A stretch of DNA of 64,000 nucleotides. It comes from Puniceispirillum sp965657105 (GTDB taxonomy: Bacteria; Pseudomonadota; Alphaproteobacteria; Puniceispirillales; Puniceispirillaceae). The stretch covers positions 1 to 64,000 of the forward strand of contig NZ_CBFHNB010000001.1 of the NCBI RefSeq assembly GCF_965657105.1. Direction: 5' to 3'. Under the pieces are notes generated by a model. It was not told the origin of the DNA. It saw only the letters and a program-made list of their open reading frames with translations, and did not search any database. Shown piece after piece: positions 28,179 through 37,493 of this stretch. How positions within the stretch are numbered: the stretch's first letter is position 1; every line of letters begins with the position of its first letter. The position numbers were made by a program, and so were the translations under genes.

Positions 28179-29957
28179 ATGAAAATGACAACCGAAGAGG
28201 CTTTCGTAAAAGTCTTACAAATGCATGGCATTGAGCATGCTTTTGGTATCATTGGCTCAGCCATGATGCCTATTTCAGATTTGTTCCCAAAGGCTGGCAT
28301 CACATTCTGGGACGCTGCACATGAATGCAACGCAGGTATGATGGCCGATGGTTACACACGCTCAACCGGCGAGATGTCAATGATGGTCGCACAAAATGGC
28401 CCTGGTATTACAAATTTTGTAACACCTGTTAAAACAGCCTATTGGAACCACACACCTTTGCTTCTGGTAACGCCGCAAGCTGCTAACAAGACCTTGGGTC
28501 AGGGCGGCTTCCAGGAAGTCGAACAGATGGCTTTGTTCAAGGATATGGTTGCCTATCAGGAAGAGGTCCGCGACCCAACCCGTATTGCCGAGACGTTGAA
28601 CCGTGTTATCTTGCAAGCCAAGCGTTGCTCTGCACCAGCACAGATCAACATTCCTCGCGATTTCTGGACACAGGTCATCGATATCGAGTTGCCTGCTATT
28701 GTCGAGTTTGAGCGCCCAAGCGGTGGTGAACAAGCCCTTGATGAAGCCGCCAAATTGCTTTCAACCGCCAAGTTTCCCGTCATCTTAAACGGTGCTGGCG
28801 TGGTCATTGGCGATGCAATTGAAGCATCGATTAAACTTGCGGAAAAGCTTGATGCCCCTGTTTGTTGTGGGTATCAGCATAATGACGCATTCCCGGGATC
28901 ACATCCGCTTTTTGCCGGCCCACTGGGTTATAACGGTTCAAAAGCAGGTATGGAACTGATTGCCAAAGCCGATGTTGTGCTGGCACTAGGCACACGCCTA
29001 AATCCGTTTTCGACTTTACCTGGATACGGCATCGATTACTGGCCAAAAGACGCCAAAATCATTCAGGTTGATATCAACCCTGATCGTATTGGCCTGACCA
29101 AAAAGGTATCTGTCGGCATTGTTGGTGACGCCAAGAAAGTCGCAACCAGCTTGCTTGCTAAGGTTAGCGATGACGCTGGTAATGCTGGACGTGCAGAACG
29201 TGTCGCATTAATCGCCAATACAAAATCATCTTGGGCACAGGAACTGACCTCGCTTGACCATGAGGATGATGATCCGGGCACAACATGGAACGAGCGTGCA
29301 CGCGGACGCGAGCCAGAAAAAATGTCACCGCGTATGGCATGGCGTGCAATTCAGTCAGCCTTGCCAAAAGATGCGATCATCTCATCAGACATCGGAAATA
29401 ACTGTGCCATCGGCAATGCTTATCCAGCCTTTGAAGAAGGCCGTAAATATCTGGCACCAGGCCTGTTTGGTCCTTGCGGTTATGGTCTTCCAGCAATCAT
29501 GGGTGCCAAGATTGGCAAGCGCGATGTACCAGTTGTCGGTTTTGCTGGTGACGGTGCCTTTGGTATTTCAATGAATGAAATGTCTGCGATTGGCCGTGAA
29601 GAATGGCCTGCCATCACAATGGTGATCTTCCGCAACTATCAGTGGGGCGCGGAAAAGCGCAACACAACTTTGTGGTTTGAAGATAATTTTGTCGGTACCG
29701 AGCTTGACCAGCAGGTTTCTTATGCTGGCATTGCCAAGGCATGTGGCGTCGAAGGCATTGTTGCGACCAGCATGGACGGTCTGACAGATGCACTGAACAC
29801 AGCGATTGACGCGCAGATGAAAGATGGCAAGACAACATTTATCGAAGTCATGCTTAATCAGGAACTAGGCGAGCCTTTCCGTCGTGACGCGATGAAAAAG
29901 CCTGTTGAAGTCGCTGGCATCAATCCAGATGATATGCGTCAGCAGAACGTTGCCTAA
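28179..29957 (+). CDS. xsc: Sulfoacetaldehyde acetyltransferase
   Basis: TPP enzyme that desulfonates sulfoacetaldehyde with phosphate to acetyl phosphate and sulfite, the key step in taurine/isethionate catabolism. 592 aa. The N-terminus (MTTEEAFVKVLQMHGIEHAF, then GIIGSAMMPISDLFP) is specific to Xsc. The activating Glu is in AAHECNAGMMADGYTR. The TPP/Mg motif is VGFAGDGAFGISMNEM. Enzymes making sulfoacetaldehyde (Tpa, TauXY, IseJ) and Pta are not in the window. A terminator follows, so the transcript ends here. Confidence 0.96.
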   Translation: MKMTTEEAFVKVLQMHGIEHAFGIIGSAMMPISDLFPKAGITFWDAAHECNAGMMADGYTRSTGEMSMMVAQNGPGITNFVTPVKTAYWNHTPLLLVTPQAANKTLGQGGFQEVEQMALFKDMVAYQEEVRDPTRIAETLNRVILQAKRCSAPAQINIPRDFWTQVIDIELPAIVEFERPSGGEQALDEAAKLLSTAKFPVILNGAGVVIGDAIEASIKLAEKLDAPVCCGYQHNDAFPGSHPLFAGPLGYNGSKAGMELIAKADVVLALGTRLNPFSTLPGYGIDYWPKDAKIIQVDINPDRIGLTKKVSVGIVGDAKKVATSLLAKVSDDAGNAGRAERVALIANTKSSWAQELTSLDHEDDDPGTTWNERARGREPEKMSPRMAWRAIQSALPKDAIISSDIGNNCAIGNAYPAFEEGRKYLAPGLFGPCGYGLPAIMGAKIGKRDVPVVGFAGDGAFGISMNEMSAIGREEWPAITMVIFRNYQWGAEKRNTTLWFEDNFVGTELDQQVSYAGIAKACGVEGIVATSMDGLTDALNTAIDAQMKDGKTTFIEVMLNQELGEPFRRDAMKKPVEVAGINPDDMRQQNVA

Positions 29958-29989
29958 CGCTGTTCATTCAGCCCGAATATAATATCCCT

Positions 29990-30019
29990 GACAGCCGCCT
30001 TTTGAGGCGGCTGTCTTTT
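29990..30019 (+). terminator. Rho-independent terminator after xsc
   Basis: Perfect 11-bp stem GACAGCCGCCT / AGGCGGCTGTC with loop TTTG, followed by TTTTC. Confidence 0.93.
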
Positions 30020-30072
30020 CATGGGCGCAATATAATTATGTCTTTATCGTTTGTTTCTGGTAGCGTCCCCTT

Positions 30073-31029
30073 ATGGCATCAACCAAAGTAATATCTTCAT
30101 CGCCCACCTTTCAGGACTGGATGATCCTTGCTATTTTGGGATTGATCTGGGGCGCCAGTTTTCTGGGCGTTGAAATGGCACTTACCGGCTATGGCCCCAT
30201 TAGTATCGCCGCAGGGCGCGTGGCGATTGCAGCTATTATTCTGTTATTCATAGCTGTGCTTTTTGGGGATGGTCTGCCCAAATTTGACACCCCAACCAAC
30301 CGGCGCATATGGCTACATTGTTTTGCAATGGGGGTTTTTACCAACGTGCTACCTTTTACCTTATTGTCATGGGGACAACAGATCGTCACCTCCAGTTTTG
30401 CGGGTATCTGCATGGCTGTTGTGCCGTTATTCGTGTTACCGTTGGCACATTACATGGTGCCAGGTGAGCGCATGAGTATGGCCAAGGGCGTTGGTTTCCT
30501 TTTCGGTTTTGGCGGTGTTGTCATGCTAGTTGGCGGTGACCAGCTTGGTCTGTCTTTTGCTATTTTGGGAACCGAGTCAAAGCTTATCATGACGGCACAA
30601 TTTGCCTGTGTGATGGCGAGTTGCTGTTATGCCATCGGCTCCATCAACACACGCCTTTGTCCACCAATTAGCACCCTGTCATATTCGGCAACAGGCCTTA
30701 TGCTAGGTAGCATTATGCTTTTGCCAACTGCATTCTATATTGAGGGCATTCCGGCCATTCCGGAAACGGGCGCATTAGCAGGAATTCTCTATCTAGCTAT
30801 TTTTCCAACCGCGCTGGCAACTTTACTACTGACCGTGCTGATAAATCGTGCTGGGCCAAGCTTCTTGTCGCTAGTGAATTATCAGGTGCCTGTCTGGGCG
30901 GTTCTTATCGGAACCATAGCCCTGTCCGAGGCATTGCCTGGGCATTTTATTTCGGCATTGGCTATTATTCTGACCGGCCTAGCCATATCACAGTTTTATG
31001 ATCGCTGGCGCAAGCAAACAGCTGGTTAA
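30073..31029 (+). CDS. EamA/DMT-family permease
   Basis: Inner-membrane transporter of the drug/metabolite superfamily, 318 aa, with about ten hydrophobic segments arranged as two EamA repeats. The first repeat starts ILGLIWGASFLGVEMAL and the second around residue 175. It probably exports a metabolite or amino acid. It follows xsc but lies beyond a terminator, so a link to sulfonate metabolism is uncertain. Convergent with dctM. Confidence 0.88.
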   Translation: MASTKVISSSPTFQDWMILAILGLIWGASFLGVEMALTGYGPISIAAGRVAIAAIILLFIAVLFGDGLPKFDTPTNRRIWLHCFAMGVFTNVLPFTLLSWGQQIVTSSFAGICMAVVPLFVLPLAHYMVPGERMSMAKGVGFLFGFGGVVMLVGGDQLGLSFAILGTESKLIMTAQFACVMASCCYAIGSINTRLCPPISTLSYSATGLMLGSIMLLPTAFYIEGIPAIPETGALAGILYLAIFPTALATLLLTVLINRAGPSFLSLVNYQVPVWAVLIGTIALSEALPGHFISALAIILTGLAISQFYDRWRKQTAG

Positions 31030-31048
31030 GCCTGTCGGCTATGGCCAC

Positions 31049-32338
31049 TCACATCATCGAAGGCAGTAATAATGAAATGGCGGGCACGAAGGTCAGTAGC
31101 ATTAGCCGTAATATATCGGCGACCCAGAATGGTGTGACACCTTTGAAAATGGTTTTAACCGAAACGTCTTTCAGCACCCCTTTGAGCACAAATACATTCA
31201 AACCAATCGGCGGCGTTATCAGGCTAATTTCTGTCACGACGACAACCAAAATGCCAAACCAGATCAAATCAAATCCCAATCCTTGAACTAGCGGTGCAAA
31301 GATAGGAACTGTCAACAGGATCATCGACATCGATTCAAACACACATCCCAGCAAAACATAAATCAGCAGGATAATAAAAATTACGCCCAATGGCGAAACA
31401 TCAAAATTTGTGACAATATCGATAAGCGCTGAAGGCAACCCCGCTCGATTGACGAAGTTTGAAAAGATCAGAGCACCGAATAACAGCAAAAACAACTTAG
31501 CCGACGTCAAAGCTGTCTCGCGTAACACTGCCATCGCCGAGGATATGTTCAACGCCCCCCGCCGCCATGCGATCAGCATCGCGCCAGCCGCACCCATACC
31601 GGCCGCTTCCGTAGGCGTAAAGGCACCCACATAGATGCCCCCAATTACAAAAATGAATAAACCGAGCGTAGTCCATACATCACGAAGCGCAATCAGCCGG
31701 TCTGCCCAGCTGCTTTTTTCACCTGCCGGGCCAGCTACAGGATTACGCGAAACCACAACCATGACGGCAAGCAGATAGAACAGAACACCGATAAGACCTG
31801 GCAAAACTCCAGCAATAAATAATTTTCCAACCGAGGTTTCGGTCATCAATCCATAAATCACCAGAATAACACTTGGTGGAATCAAAATGCCCAGCGTACC
31901 GCCAGCCGCAATCGACGCGGTGGCCAATGAATCGTCATATTTGTAACGCCGCATTTCAGGCATAGACACTTTGGACATGGTGGCGGCTGTCGCCAAAGAC
32001 GATCCACAAATCGCTGAAAACATGCCGCAGGCGCAAATTGTTGACATCGCCAACCCACCTTTGCGATGCCCCAGAAACACATAAGCTGCACGGTATAATT
32101 CACGCGCCATGCCGCCACGTTCAACCATCAGCCCCATCAGAATAAACAAAGGAATAACCGACAAGCCATAGGACTGACCTGAATCAATCACCAGTCGGCT
32201 GGCACTTGAGACCGCCGCGCGATAGCTGGACAGCTCGCCAAAACCAATCACGCCGACAAGACCTAGCGCAATACCCAGCGGCATCCGCATAAACGCCAGC
32301 ACAAGGACAGCGGCAAAACCAATCAACGCTACGATCAT
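31049..32338 (-). CDS. TRAP transporter large permease (DctM-like)
   Basis: Membrane subunit of a tripartite ATP-independent periplasmic transporter driving sodium-coupled uptake. 429 aa with about 12 hydrophobic segments. Conserved DctM segments include MRMPLGIALGLVGVIGF, AAGGTLGILIPPSVILVIYG, FTPTEAAGMGA and TPPIGLNVFVLKG. Overlaps the small permease gene by 4 bp. Confidence 0.95.
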   Translation of the reverse strand: MIVALIGFAAVLVLAFMRMPLGIALGLVGVIGFGELSSYRAAVSSASRLVIDSGQSYGLSVIPLFILMGLMVERGGMARELYRAAYVFLGHRKGGLAMSTICACGMFSAICGSSLATAATMSKVSMPEMRRYKYDDSLATASIAAGGTLGILIPPSVILVIYGLMTETSVGKLFIAGVLPGLIGVLFYLLAVMVVVSRNPVAGPAGEKSSWADRLIALRDVWTTLGLFIFVIGGIYVGAFTPTEAAGMGAAGAMLIAWRRGALNISSAMAVLRETALTSAKLFLLLFGALIFSNFVNRAGLPSALIDIVTNFDVSPLGVIFIILLIYVLLGCVFESMSMILLTVPIFAPLVQGLGFDLIWFGILVVVVTEISLITPPIGLNVFVLKGVLKDVSVKTIFKGVTPFWVADILRLMLLTFVPAISLLLPSMM

Positions 32339-32862
32339 TTGACATCCTCATCATCAGCAGAAAAATCTTTGCTGGGATTTGAAAACACAACCAGCAAACG
32401 GATAAAGGCCAGCACCGCCGCCGTATAAATAGATAGCGTAATAAAGGTCACGGTAATCACCCGGGGAATGCCCAGATATTCAGTCTTGTCACCATCCTCC
32501 AATGCGCGCACAGCATAATCAAACACACGACCACCTATGCGGTAGGCCACATAAATCGAAATAACCAGCATCACAATACTGATCATCCAGCCAATTCGGC
32601 CTTTAGCAAAAAAGCCGATTAAATCAACTGTCACATGATCATTTCGGTAAAACATCGCCGGAAGAGAAAAGAAGATAATGCCTGCCATACATATGCGCAC
32701 AAGTTCGACCGCGCCAACAACAGGCATCGATAGAAAGTAGCGGCCAATCACATCTACGCAGGTCAGAACAACAAGCAAAAACAGAATAATTGCTGCTAAA
32801 TTAGACACGAAACGGCTGGCATTTTCGGCCACCCGTTCCGCTGATTTTATCAACCCAGACAA
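32335..32862 (-). CDS. TRAP transporter small permease (DctQ-like)
   Basis: 175-aa membrane subunit with four helices. The VDVIGRYFLSMPVVGAVELV segment is the DctQ signature. Start codons of dctM and stop of this gene overlap (ATGA type), and dctP lies 18 bp upstream, so P-Q-M form one operon. Confidence 0.93.
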   Translation of the reverse strand: MSGLIKSAERVAENASRFVSNLAAIILFLLVVLTCVDVIGRYFLSMPVVGAVELVRICMAGIIFFSLPAMFYRNDHVTVDLIGFFAKGRIGWMISIVMLVISIYVAYRIGGRVFDYAVRALEDGDKTEYLGIPRVITVTFITLSIYTAAVLAFIRLLVVFSNPSKDFSADDEDVK

Positions 32863-32880
32863 AAAAGAGATGTCTCTGGT

Positions 32881-33903
32881 CTAGAGCTGTGACTTGAAAA
32901 AGGCAAGAGCTGCCTTGCCATCCACGCCACGACCATCAATCGCAGCCAGAACTTTGGCCTCTATGCCCGCAGTTAGCTCTTTGAAATAGGCTTTATCAGA
33001 ATCACTTGCATCTGTAACAGATAATCCCACTTTCAAACCTTCAGCCATTCCCAAATCATCTGCCGCATCCCAATATGAGCCTACTTTTGCGGCCATTTTC
33101 ACACCACGCATGTCATCAATACATTTTCGGTGAGATGCAGATAGACCATCATAGGTATCTTTGTTCATCGCAATGGCAAAAGATGTTGTGTAAATGCCGT
33201 CTGTGTTGCGATATGTATTCTTCACAACCTCTGAAACTTTGAAAGCATGCATAGTTTCCATTGGGAAGAATACGCCTTCCGCAACACCTGATGAAAGGGC
33301 TTCATAAACATTTGGTGCCGGCATATTCACACCAGCAACGCCTAATGCGCGGCCTATATCATTGGCCACACCACCACCGACGCGTAATTTCATACCTTTA
33401 AGATCTTTGAATGACGAGATAGGCTTGACCGTATGAATCATACCTGGGCCATGCACAAAGTTGGCAAGTATTTCAACGCCTTTGGCTTCATTGGCAGCAG
33501 CTAGGTATTTTTCCCATGTCGCCTGAAATGCGGCTGACACAGTTTCGGACTTACCATATAGACCCGGTAATTCAGCAAGCTTTGTTGTCTCGAATTTACC
33601 CGGCGTATAGCCATGCACCATCCAATTAATATCAGCCACACCATCACGAACAGTGTCATATTGTGCTAGTGGCGATGCCAAACCATATTCGACCTTCAAG
33701 CCAAGGCTACCACCTGAACAAGCTTTAAGCTCACCATCCATCCATGGGAATACTGATGCGTTCATGGCGTGCTGTGGACTAGCCCACGAAGACACTGTCA
33801 GAACGGTGTCAGCATTTGCCACCGATACGCTCAATGGTGCTGCCAAGATTGACAATGCAGCGACACCAAGGCCAGCCACTTTAAATAAATTAGATTTTTT
33901 CAT
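32881..33903 (-). CDS. TRAP transporter substrate-binding protein (DctP-like)
   Basis: Periplasmic solute receptor, 340 aa, with a signal peptide (lysine-rich start, hydrophobic core, cleavage after VSVANA). The family's ligand arginine region appears as LKGMKLRVGG. A GGGAGAG site precedes the ATG. The ligand cannot be read from sequence. Neighbours suggest either a C2 sulfonate (xsc about 3 kb away; TauKLM/IseKLM are TRAP systems) or a purine-pathway compound. Confidence 0.93.
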   Translation of the reverse strand: MKKSNLFKVAGLGVAALSILAAPLSVSVANADTVLTVSSWASPQHAMNASVFPWMDGELKACSGGSLGLKVEYGLASPLAQYDTVRDGVADINWMVHGYTPGKFETTKLAELPGLYGKSETVSAAFQATWEKYLAAANEAKGVEILANFVHGPGMIHTVKPISSFKDLKGMKLRVGGGVANDIGRALGVAGVNMPAPNVYEALSSGVAEGVFFPMETMHAFKVSEVVKNTYRNTDGIYTTSFAIAMNKDTYDGLSASHRKCIDDMRGVKMAAKVGSYWDAADDLGMAEGLKVGLSVTDASDSDKAYFKELTAGIEAKVLAAIDGRGVDGKAALAFFKSQL

Positions 33904-34165
33904 GATAACTCTCCCTTGCAGTAAGCATCTTATTTTTATTTTTCCTCAGAAAACCTTCATTTACCCTACACATACGGTTGAAAGTGGCAACCCAATTTTC
34001 ATAATGCGCGTCGATTTAAAATTACCCGAATTACGATGTGGCCTTGATAGTGACGGCAATCGTTGTATTGGCAAATAATAACCCATCATCTGATAAACGT
34101 TTTTTTCTTCCCCTATCTTCTCATCCACCGTAACGTCACTTAATTGTAACAATATGGGGGACGAC

Positions 34166-35497
34166 ATGAGCAACAATCAAATCGGAAATAGCGAACAGCT
34201 ACAAGATCCTAATTATGAAATACCTATGGGGCCAAGAGTGGCACTAGGGCTTCAGCATGTATTGGCAATGTTTGCCAGTAATGTAACACCATCAATTATT
34301 ATCGCTGGCGCTGCAGGCTTTGCCTTTGGCGGCGAAGACATGGTGTTTCTAATCCAGATGGCCATGCTTTTTGCGGGTATTGCGACCTTGTTTCAAACGA
34401 TTGGCATTGGACCTGTTGGAGCCCGGTTGCCTGTCATGCAAGGGACTAGCTTTGCCTTTGTGCCGATCATGATAGGCATCGTTAAAGCTGGCGGCATGGC
34501 GACATTAATGGGTGCTATCTTGGTAGCGGGCATTTTCCACACCTTCCTTGGCGCTATTATTGGCCGTATTCGTCATTTATTCCCCCCTCTGGTATCTGGA
34601 ATGGTGATAATGGCTATTGGTCTAGCACTGCTTCCTGTAGGCATCAAATATGCGGCAGGCGGTGCAGCCGAATTCCAGATGAATGCACCAGAATGGGGTG
34701 ATTTCAGTAAATGGAGCCTGGCTCTGACCGTAATCATTGTTGCCCTTGGCTTCAAATTTTTCACTCGTGGCATTGCGTCTTCAGCAGCTATTTTGCTTGG
34801 CTTGATCGCTGGTTACCTTGTTGGTATCGCGACTGGTGTTGTCAATTTTAGTGGCGTCGCCAAAGCTGCATGGTTTGTTGTGCCAACACCTTTCAAATAT
34901 GGCATTGAGTTCAGTGCCTATGCGATCATCGGTATGATACTGATGTCAATTGTAAGTGCGATTGAGACTGTTGGCGATATTTCTGGTATTGCCAAAGGTG
35001 GCGCTAACCGTGAAGCGACTGACGAAGAACTGGCTGGCGGCACTTATGCTGACGGACTTGGCAGCGCGATTGCGGGTATTTTTGGTGGCTTGCCAAACAC
35101 ATCCTTTAGCCAGAATGTTGGCCTAATTTCAATGACTGGCGTCATGAGCCGGGGCGTAGTGACTATTTCAGGTATTTTCCTGATCATCTGTGGCTTTATT
35201 CCAAAGATCGGTGCCATTATTTCTGCAATGCCAATTTCGGTACTTGGTGGGGGTGTGATCCTGATGTTCGGTATGGTCGTATCGGCTGGTATCAACATGC
35301 TATCAGATGTGCATTGGAGCCGCCGCAACATGGTCATTCTGGCTACATCACTATCTGTTGGCCTTGGTTTGCAAGCTGTACCAAAATCGATGCAGCATCT
35401 GCCTGATAGTTTTGAAATGCTGATGGTTTCGGGTTTGTTACCTGTTGCCGTACTTGCTGTGGTGATGAACATGCTTTTACCTGAGGATGCAGACTGA
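34166..35497 (+). CDS. NCS2-family nucleobase permease, probably xanthine/urate
   Basis: Proton- or cation-coupled purine importer of the NCS2 (UraA/XanQ/UacT) family, about 443 aa with 12-14 hydrophobic segments. Family motifs: LQHVLAMFASNVTPSI, LPVMQGTSFAFVPIMIGI, the TM8 acidic motif in IVSAIETVGDISG, and the TM10 motif in PNTSFSQNVGLISMTGVMSR. ATG at 34166 is chosen because GGGGGA lies 4 bases upstream; the in-frame ATG at 34154 has no site. It heads the purine region and is divergent from the TRAP operon. Confidence 0.93.
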   Translation: MSNNQIGNSEQLQDPNYEIPMGPRVALGLQHVLAMFASNVTPSIIIAGAAGFAFGGEDMVFLIQMAMLFAGIATLFQTIGIGPVGARLPVMQGTSFAFVPIMIGIVKAGGMATLMGAILVAGIFHTFLGAIIGRIRHLFPPLVSGMVIMAIGLALLPVGIKYAAGGAAEFQMNAPEWGDFSKWSLALTVIIVALGFKFFTRGIASSAAILLGLIAGYLVGIATGVVNFSGVAKAAWFVVPTPFKYGIEFSAYAIIGMILMSIVSAIETVGDISGIAKGGANREATDEELAGGTYADGLGSAIAGIFGGLPNTSFSQNVGLISMTGVMSRGVVTISGIFLIICGFIPKIGAIISAMPISVLGGGVILMFGMVVSAGINMLSDVHWSRRNMVILATSLSVGLGLQAVPKSMQHLPDSFEMLMVSGLLPVAVLAVVMNMLLPEDAD

Positions 35498-35586
35498 TTG
35501 CATCGTGCATAATACCAAACCGTGGGCGCCGTCAAAATGATTTGGCGGCGCTTACAAAATGTCAATGGAATCAAATGGATTAATAA

Positions 35587-36966
35587 ATGTCAGGGCAAAC
35601 ACTTCTTATCAAAAATGCTGATATTCTTTGTACTATGGCATCTAGCGGACAAGACAGTGCCAGTGATATAAACGAAATTAAAAATGGCGGTTTATTCATT
35701 CGTGACGGCGTTATCGAGCAGGTTGCCACCACCAATCAGCTCCCCACATCAGCCGATACTGTTCTCGACCTTACCGGACATATTGTTATTCCTGGCATGG
35801 TCAATACCCACCATCACTTATTTCAGAATTTAACCCGTGCGGTACCTGCCGCCCAGAATGCGCCGCTATTTGGCTGGCTGCAAACTCTCTATCCAATATG
35901 GAGCCATATAGGCCCCGACCATATTTACTGGTCAACGGCTCTTGGGCTTGCCGAGCTTGCCTTAAGTGGCTGTACGACATCGTCAGACCATCTTTATCTA
36001 TATCCTAATGGTGCACGACTTGATGACGCCTTATCTGCCGCGTCTGATATTGGTGTTCGTTTTCACGGCACACGAGGTTCGATGAGCATTGGCGAATCCA
36101 AAGGTGGCTTACCTCCCGATAATCTGACCGAACATGAGCCTGATATCCTGAATGAATGCCAGCGCCTAATCGAAGAGTATCACGATGACAGCCCCTATGC
36201 TATGCAACGTATTGCACTTGCCCCATGCTCACCCTTCTCGGTCAGTATGGATCTTATGCGTGAAACCGCCTCAATGGCACGTGCCTATCATGTTGGCATG
36301 CACACGCATCTCGCCGAAAATGTCGAAGATATCGATTACAGTTTAGCCACCTTTGGCATGCGGCCAGGTGACTATATCGAAGCTGTTGGCTGGACAGGTG
36401 ATGATGTCTGGCATGCGCATTGTGTGCAGTTGAATAAAGATGAGATTGACCTATTTGCCCGCACAGGCACGGGCGTGGCGCATTGCCCATGTTCCAATAT
36501 GCGGCTTGCCAGCGGCATTGCGCCTATCCGCAGCATGCTCGACGCTGGTATGAAAGTCGGTCTTGGCGTCGATGGATCAGCATCGAATGACAGTGCTCAT
36601 ATGCTGAACGAAGCCCGCCAGACCATGCTTCTGCAACGCGTCAATCAAGGTGGTGACGCCATGACAGCGCGTGAGGCCTTGCGCCTTGCCACGGTGGGAG
36701 GTGCTTCGGTTCTAAATCGAAATGACATTGGCATTCTGGCACCTGGCTATGCTGCTGATATTGCCGCCTTTGATAGGCGCAGGATTGATTTTGCCGGCAG
36801 TGACTGGGATCCCGTAGCGTCACTCATATTCTGCGGGCCGGTCAAAACAAATTATACAATTATCAATGGCAAAATTGTCGTAGCTGAGGGACAGCTAACC
36901 ACGATGGATATGAACAAGCTACTTACCGAACATCGCCGTATGTCGCATCATTTAATGACCGCTTAA
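35587..36966 (+). CDS. 8-oxoguanine deaminase-like amidohydrolase
   Basis: Metal-dependent aminohydrolase, 459 aa, of the group deaminating 8-oxoguanine to urate (also close to hydroxyatrazine hydrolases). Metal ligands: NTHHHLF at the end of strand 1, HTHLAEN, HAHCVQL, and the Asp of GVDGSASND. The position after a purine permease and beside urate-degrading genes supports purine deamination over triazine chemistry. Convergent with allA, 17 bp apart. Confidence 0.85.
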   Translation: MSGQTLLIKNADILCTMASSGQDSASDINEIKNGGLFIRDGVIEQVATTNQLPTSADTVLDLTGHIVIPGMVNTHHHLFQNLTRAVPAAQNAPLFGWLQTLYPIWSHIGPDHIYWSTALGLAELALSGCTTSSDHLYLYPNGARLDDALSAASDIGVRFHGTRGSMSIGESKGGLPPDNLTEHEPDILNECQRLIEEYHDDSPYAMQRIALAPCSPFSVSMDLMRETASMARAYHVGMHTHLAENVEDIDYSLATFGMRPGDYIEAVGWTGDDVWHAHCVQLNKDEIDLFARTGTGVAHCPCSNMRLASGIAPIRSMLDAGMKVGLGVDGSASNDSAHMLNEARQTMLLQRVNQGGDAMTAREALRLATVGGASVLNRNDIGILAPGYAADIAAFDRRRIDFAGSDWDPVASLIFCGPVKTNYTIINGKIVVAEGQLTTMDMNKLLTEHRRMSHHLMTA

Positions 36967-36983
36967 CAATCATCTAAAACACA

Positions 36984-37493
36984 TCAGAGATCAATTTGAG
37001 CCGTCATATCTTCTGCCCAGACCTCATCCAGATTATGGCCATTACCCGAACGATCCATGACCAGAAAGTCCTGACTTTCCTCTAATATCAGCAATGGATG
37101 ATGCCACGTGCCCCGATCATAACTGACCCCCTGACTACCGGTAGCCCGAAAACAGACAAGCCGGTCAAAATCAGGCGCGCTATCATCGGCATTGCCAGCG
37201 GCCACAACAACCAACCAATCATGATTGGCTAGCGGCATAAAGGCCTGCGAACCAAGTGGATGCCGTTCAAGCATAGATATCTCAATCGGGCTGGAACGGC
37301 GTGTTCCCCGAAATAGGGAAATAATGGGTATGCCGCCTTCATATGCAACATCGATCTGCGCCAGCGCGTCAAACCGCGTCGTGGTGCCCTGATTGATGCT
37401 GATCTGCTGGGCGCCATCTGTTTCAATAACCGTGCCATAAGGTGCAAAGGCGCCCTTGGTTAGGGGCTGAACGGAAAGCTTTTGGCTGTCCAT
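36984..37493 (-). CDS. allA: Ureidoglycolate lyase
   Basis: Cleaves ureidoglycolate to glyoxylate and urea, the last step of this pathway. 169 aa cupin-like protein. Seen: FAPYGTVIE at the N-terminus, LERHPLGSQAFMPL and GTWHHPLL, all conserved in AllA. The ATG overlaps the allantoicase stop by one base (TAATG), and it is the last gene of the uraH-to-allA operon. Confidence 0.93.
   Translation of the reverse strand: MDSQKLSVQPLTKGAFAPYGTVIETDGAQQISINQGTTTRFDALAQIDVAYEGGIPIISLFRGTRRSSPIEISMLERHPLGSQAFMPLANHDWLVVVAAGNADDSAPDFDRLVCFRATGSQGVSYDRGTWHHPLLILEESQDFLVMDRSGNGHNLDEVWAEDMTAQIDL

Noticed and set aside
31049..33903. Firm assignment of the TRAP system to purine or ureide transport
   Set aside because: It neighbours the NCS2 gene divergently, but sequence gives no ligand and xsc on the other side is an equally good partner.
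33653..34078. 141-aa forward frame over the dctP 5' end
   Set aside because: Antisense to the DctP signal peptide and N-terminus, which is clearly coding.
35044..35574. 176-aa reverse frame over the NCS2 permease
   Set aside because: Antisense shadow of a gene with clear family motifs.
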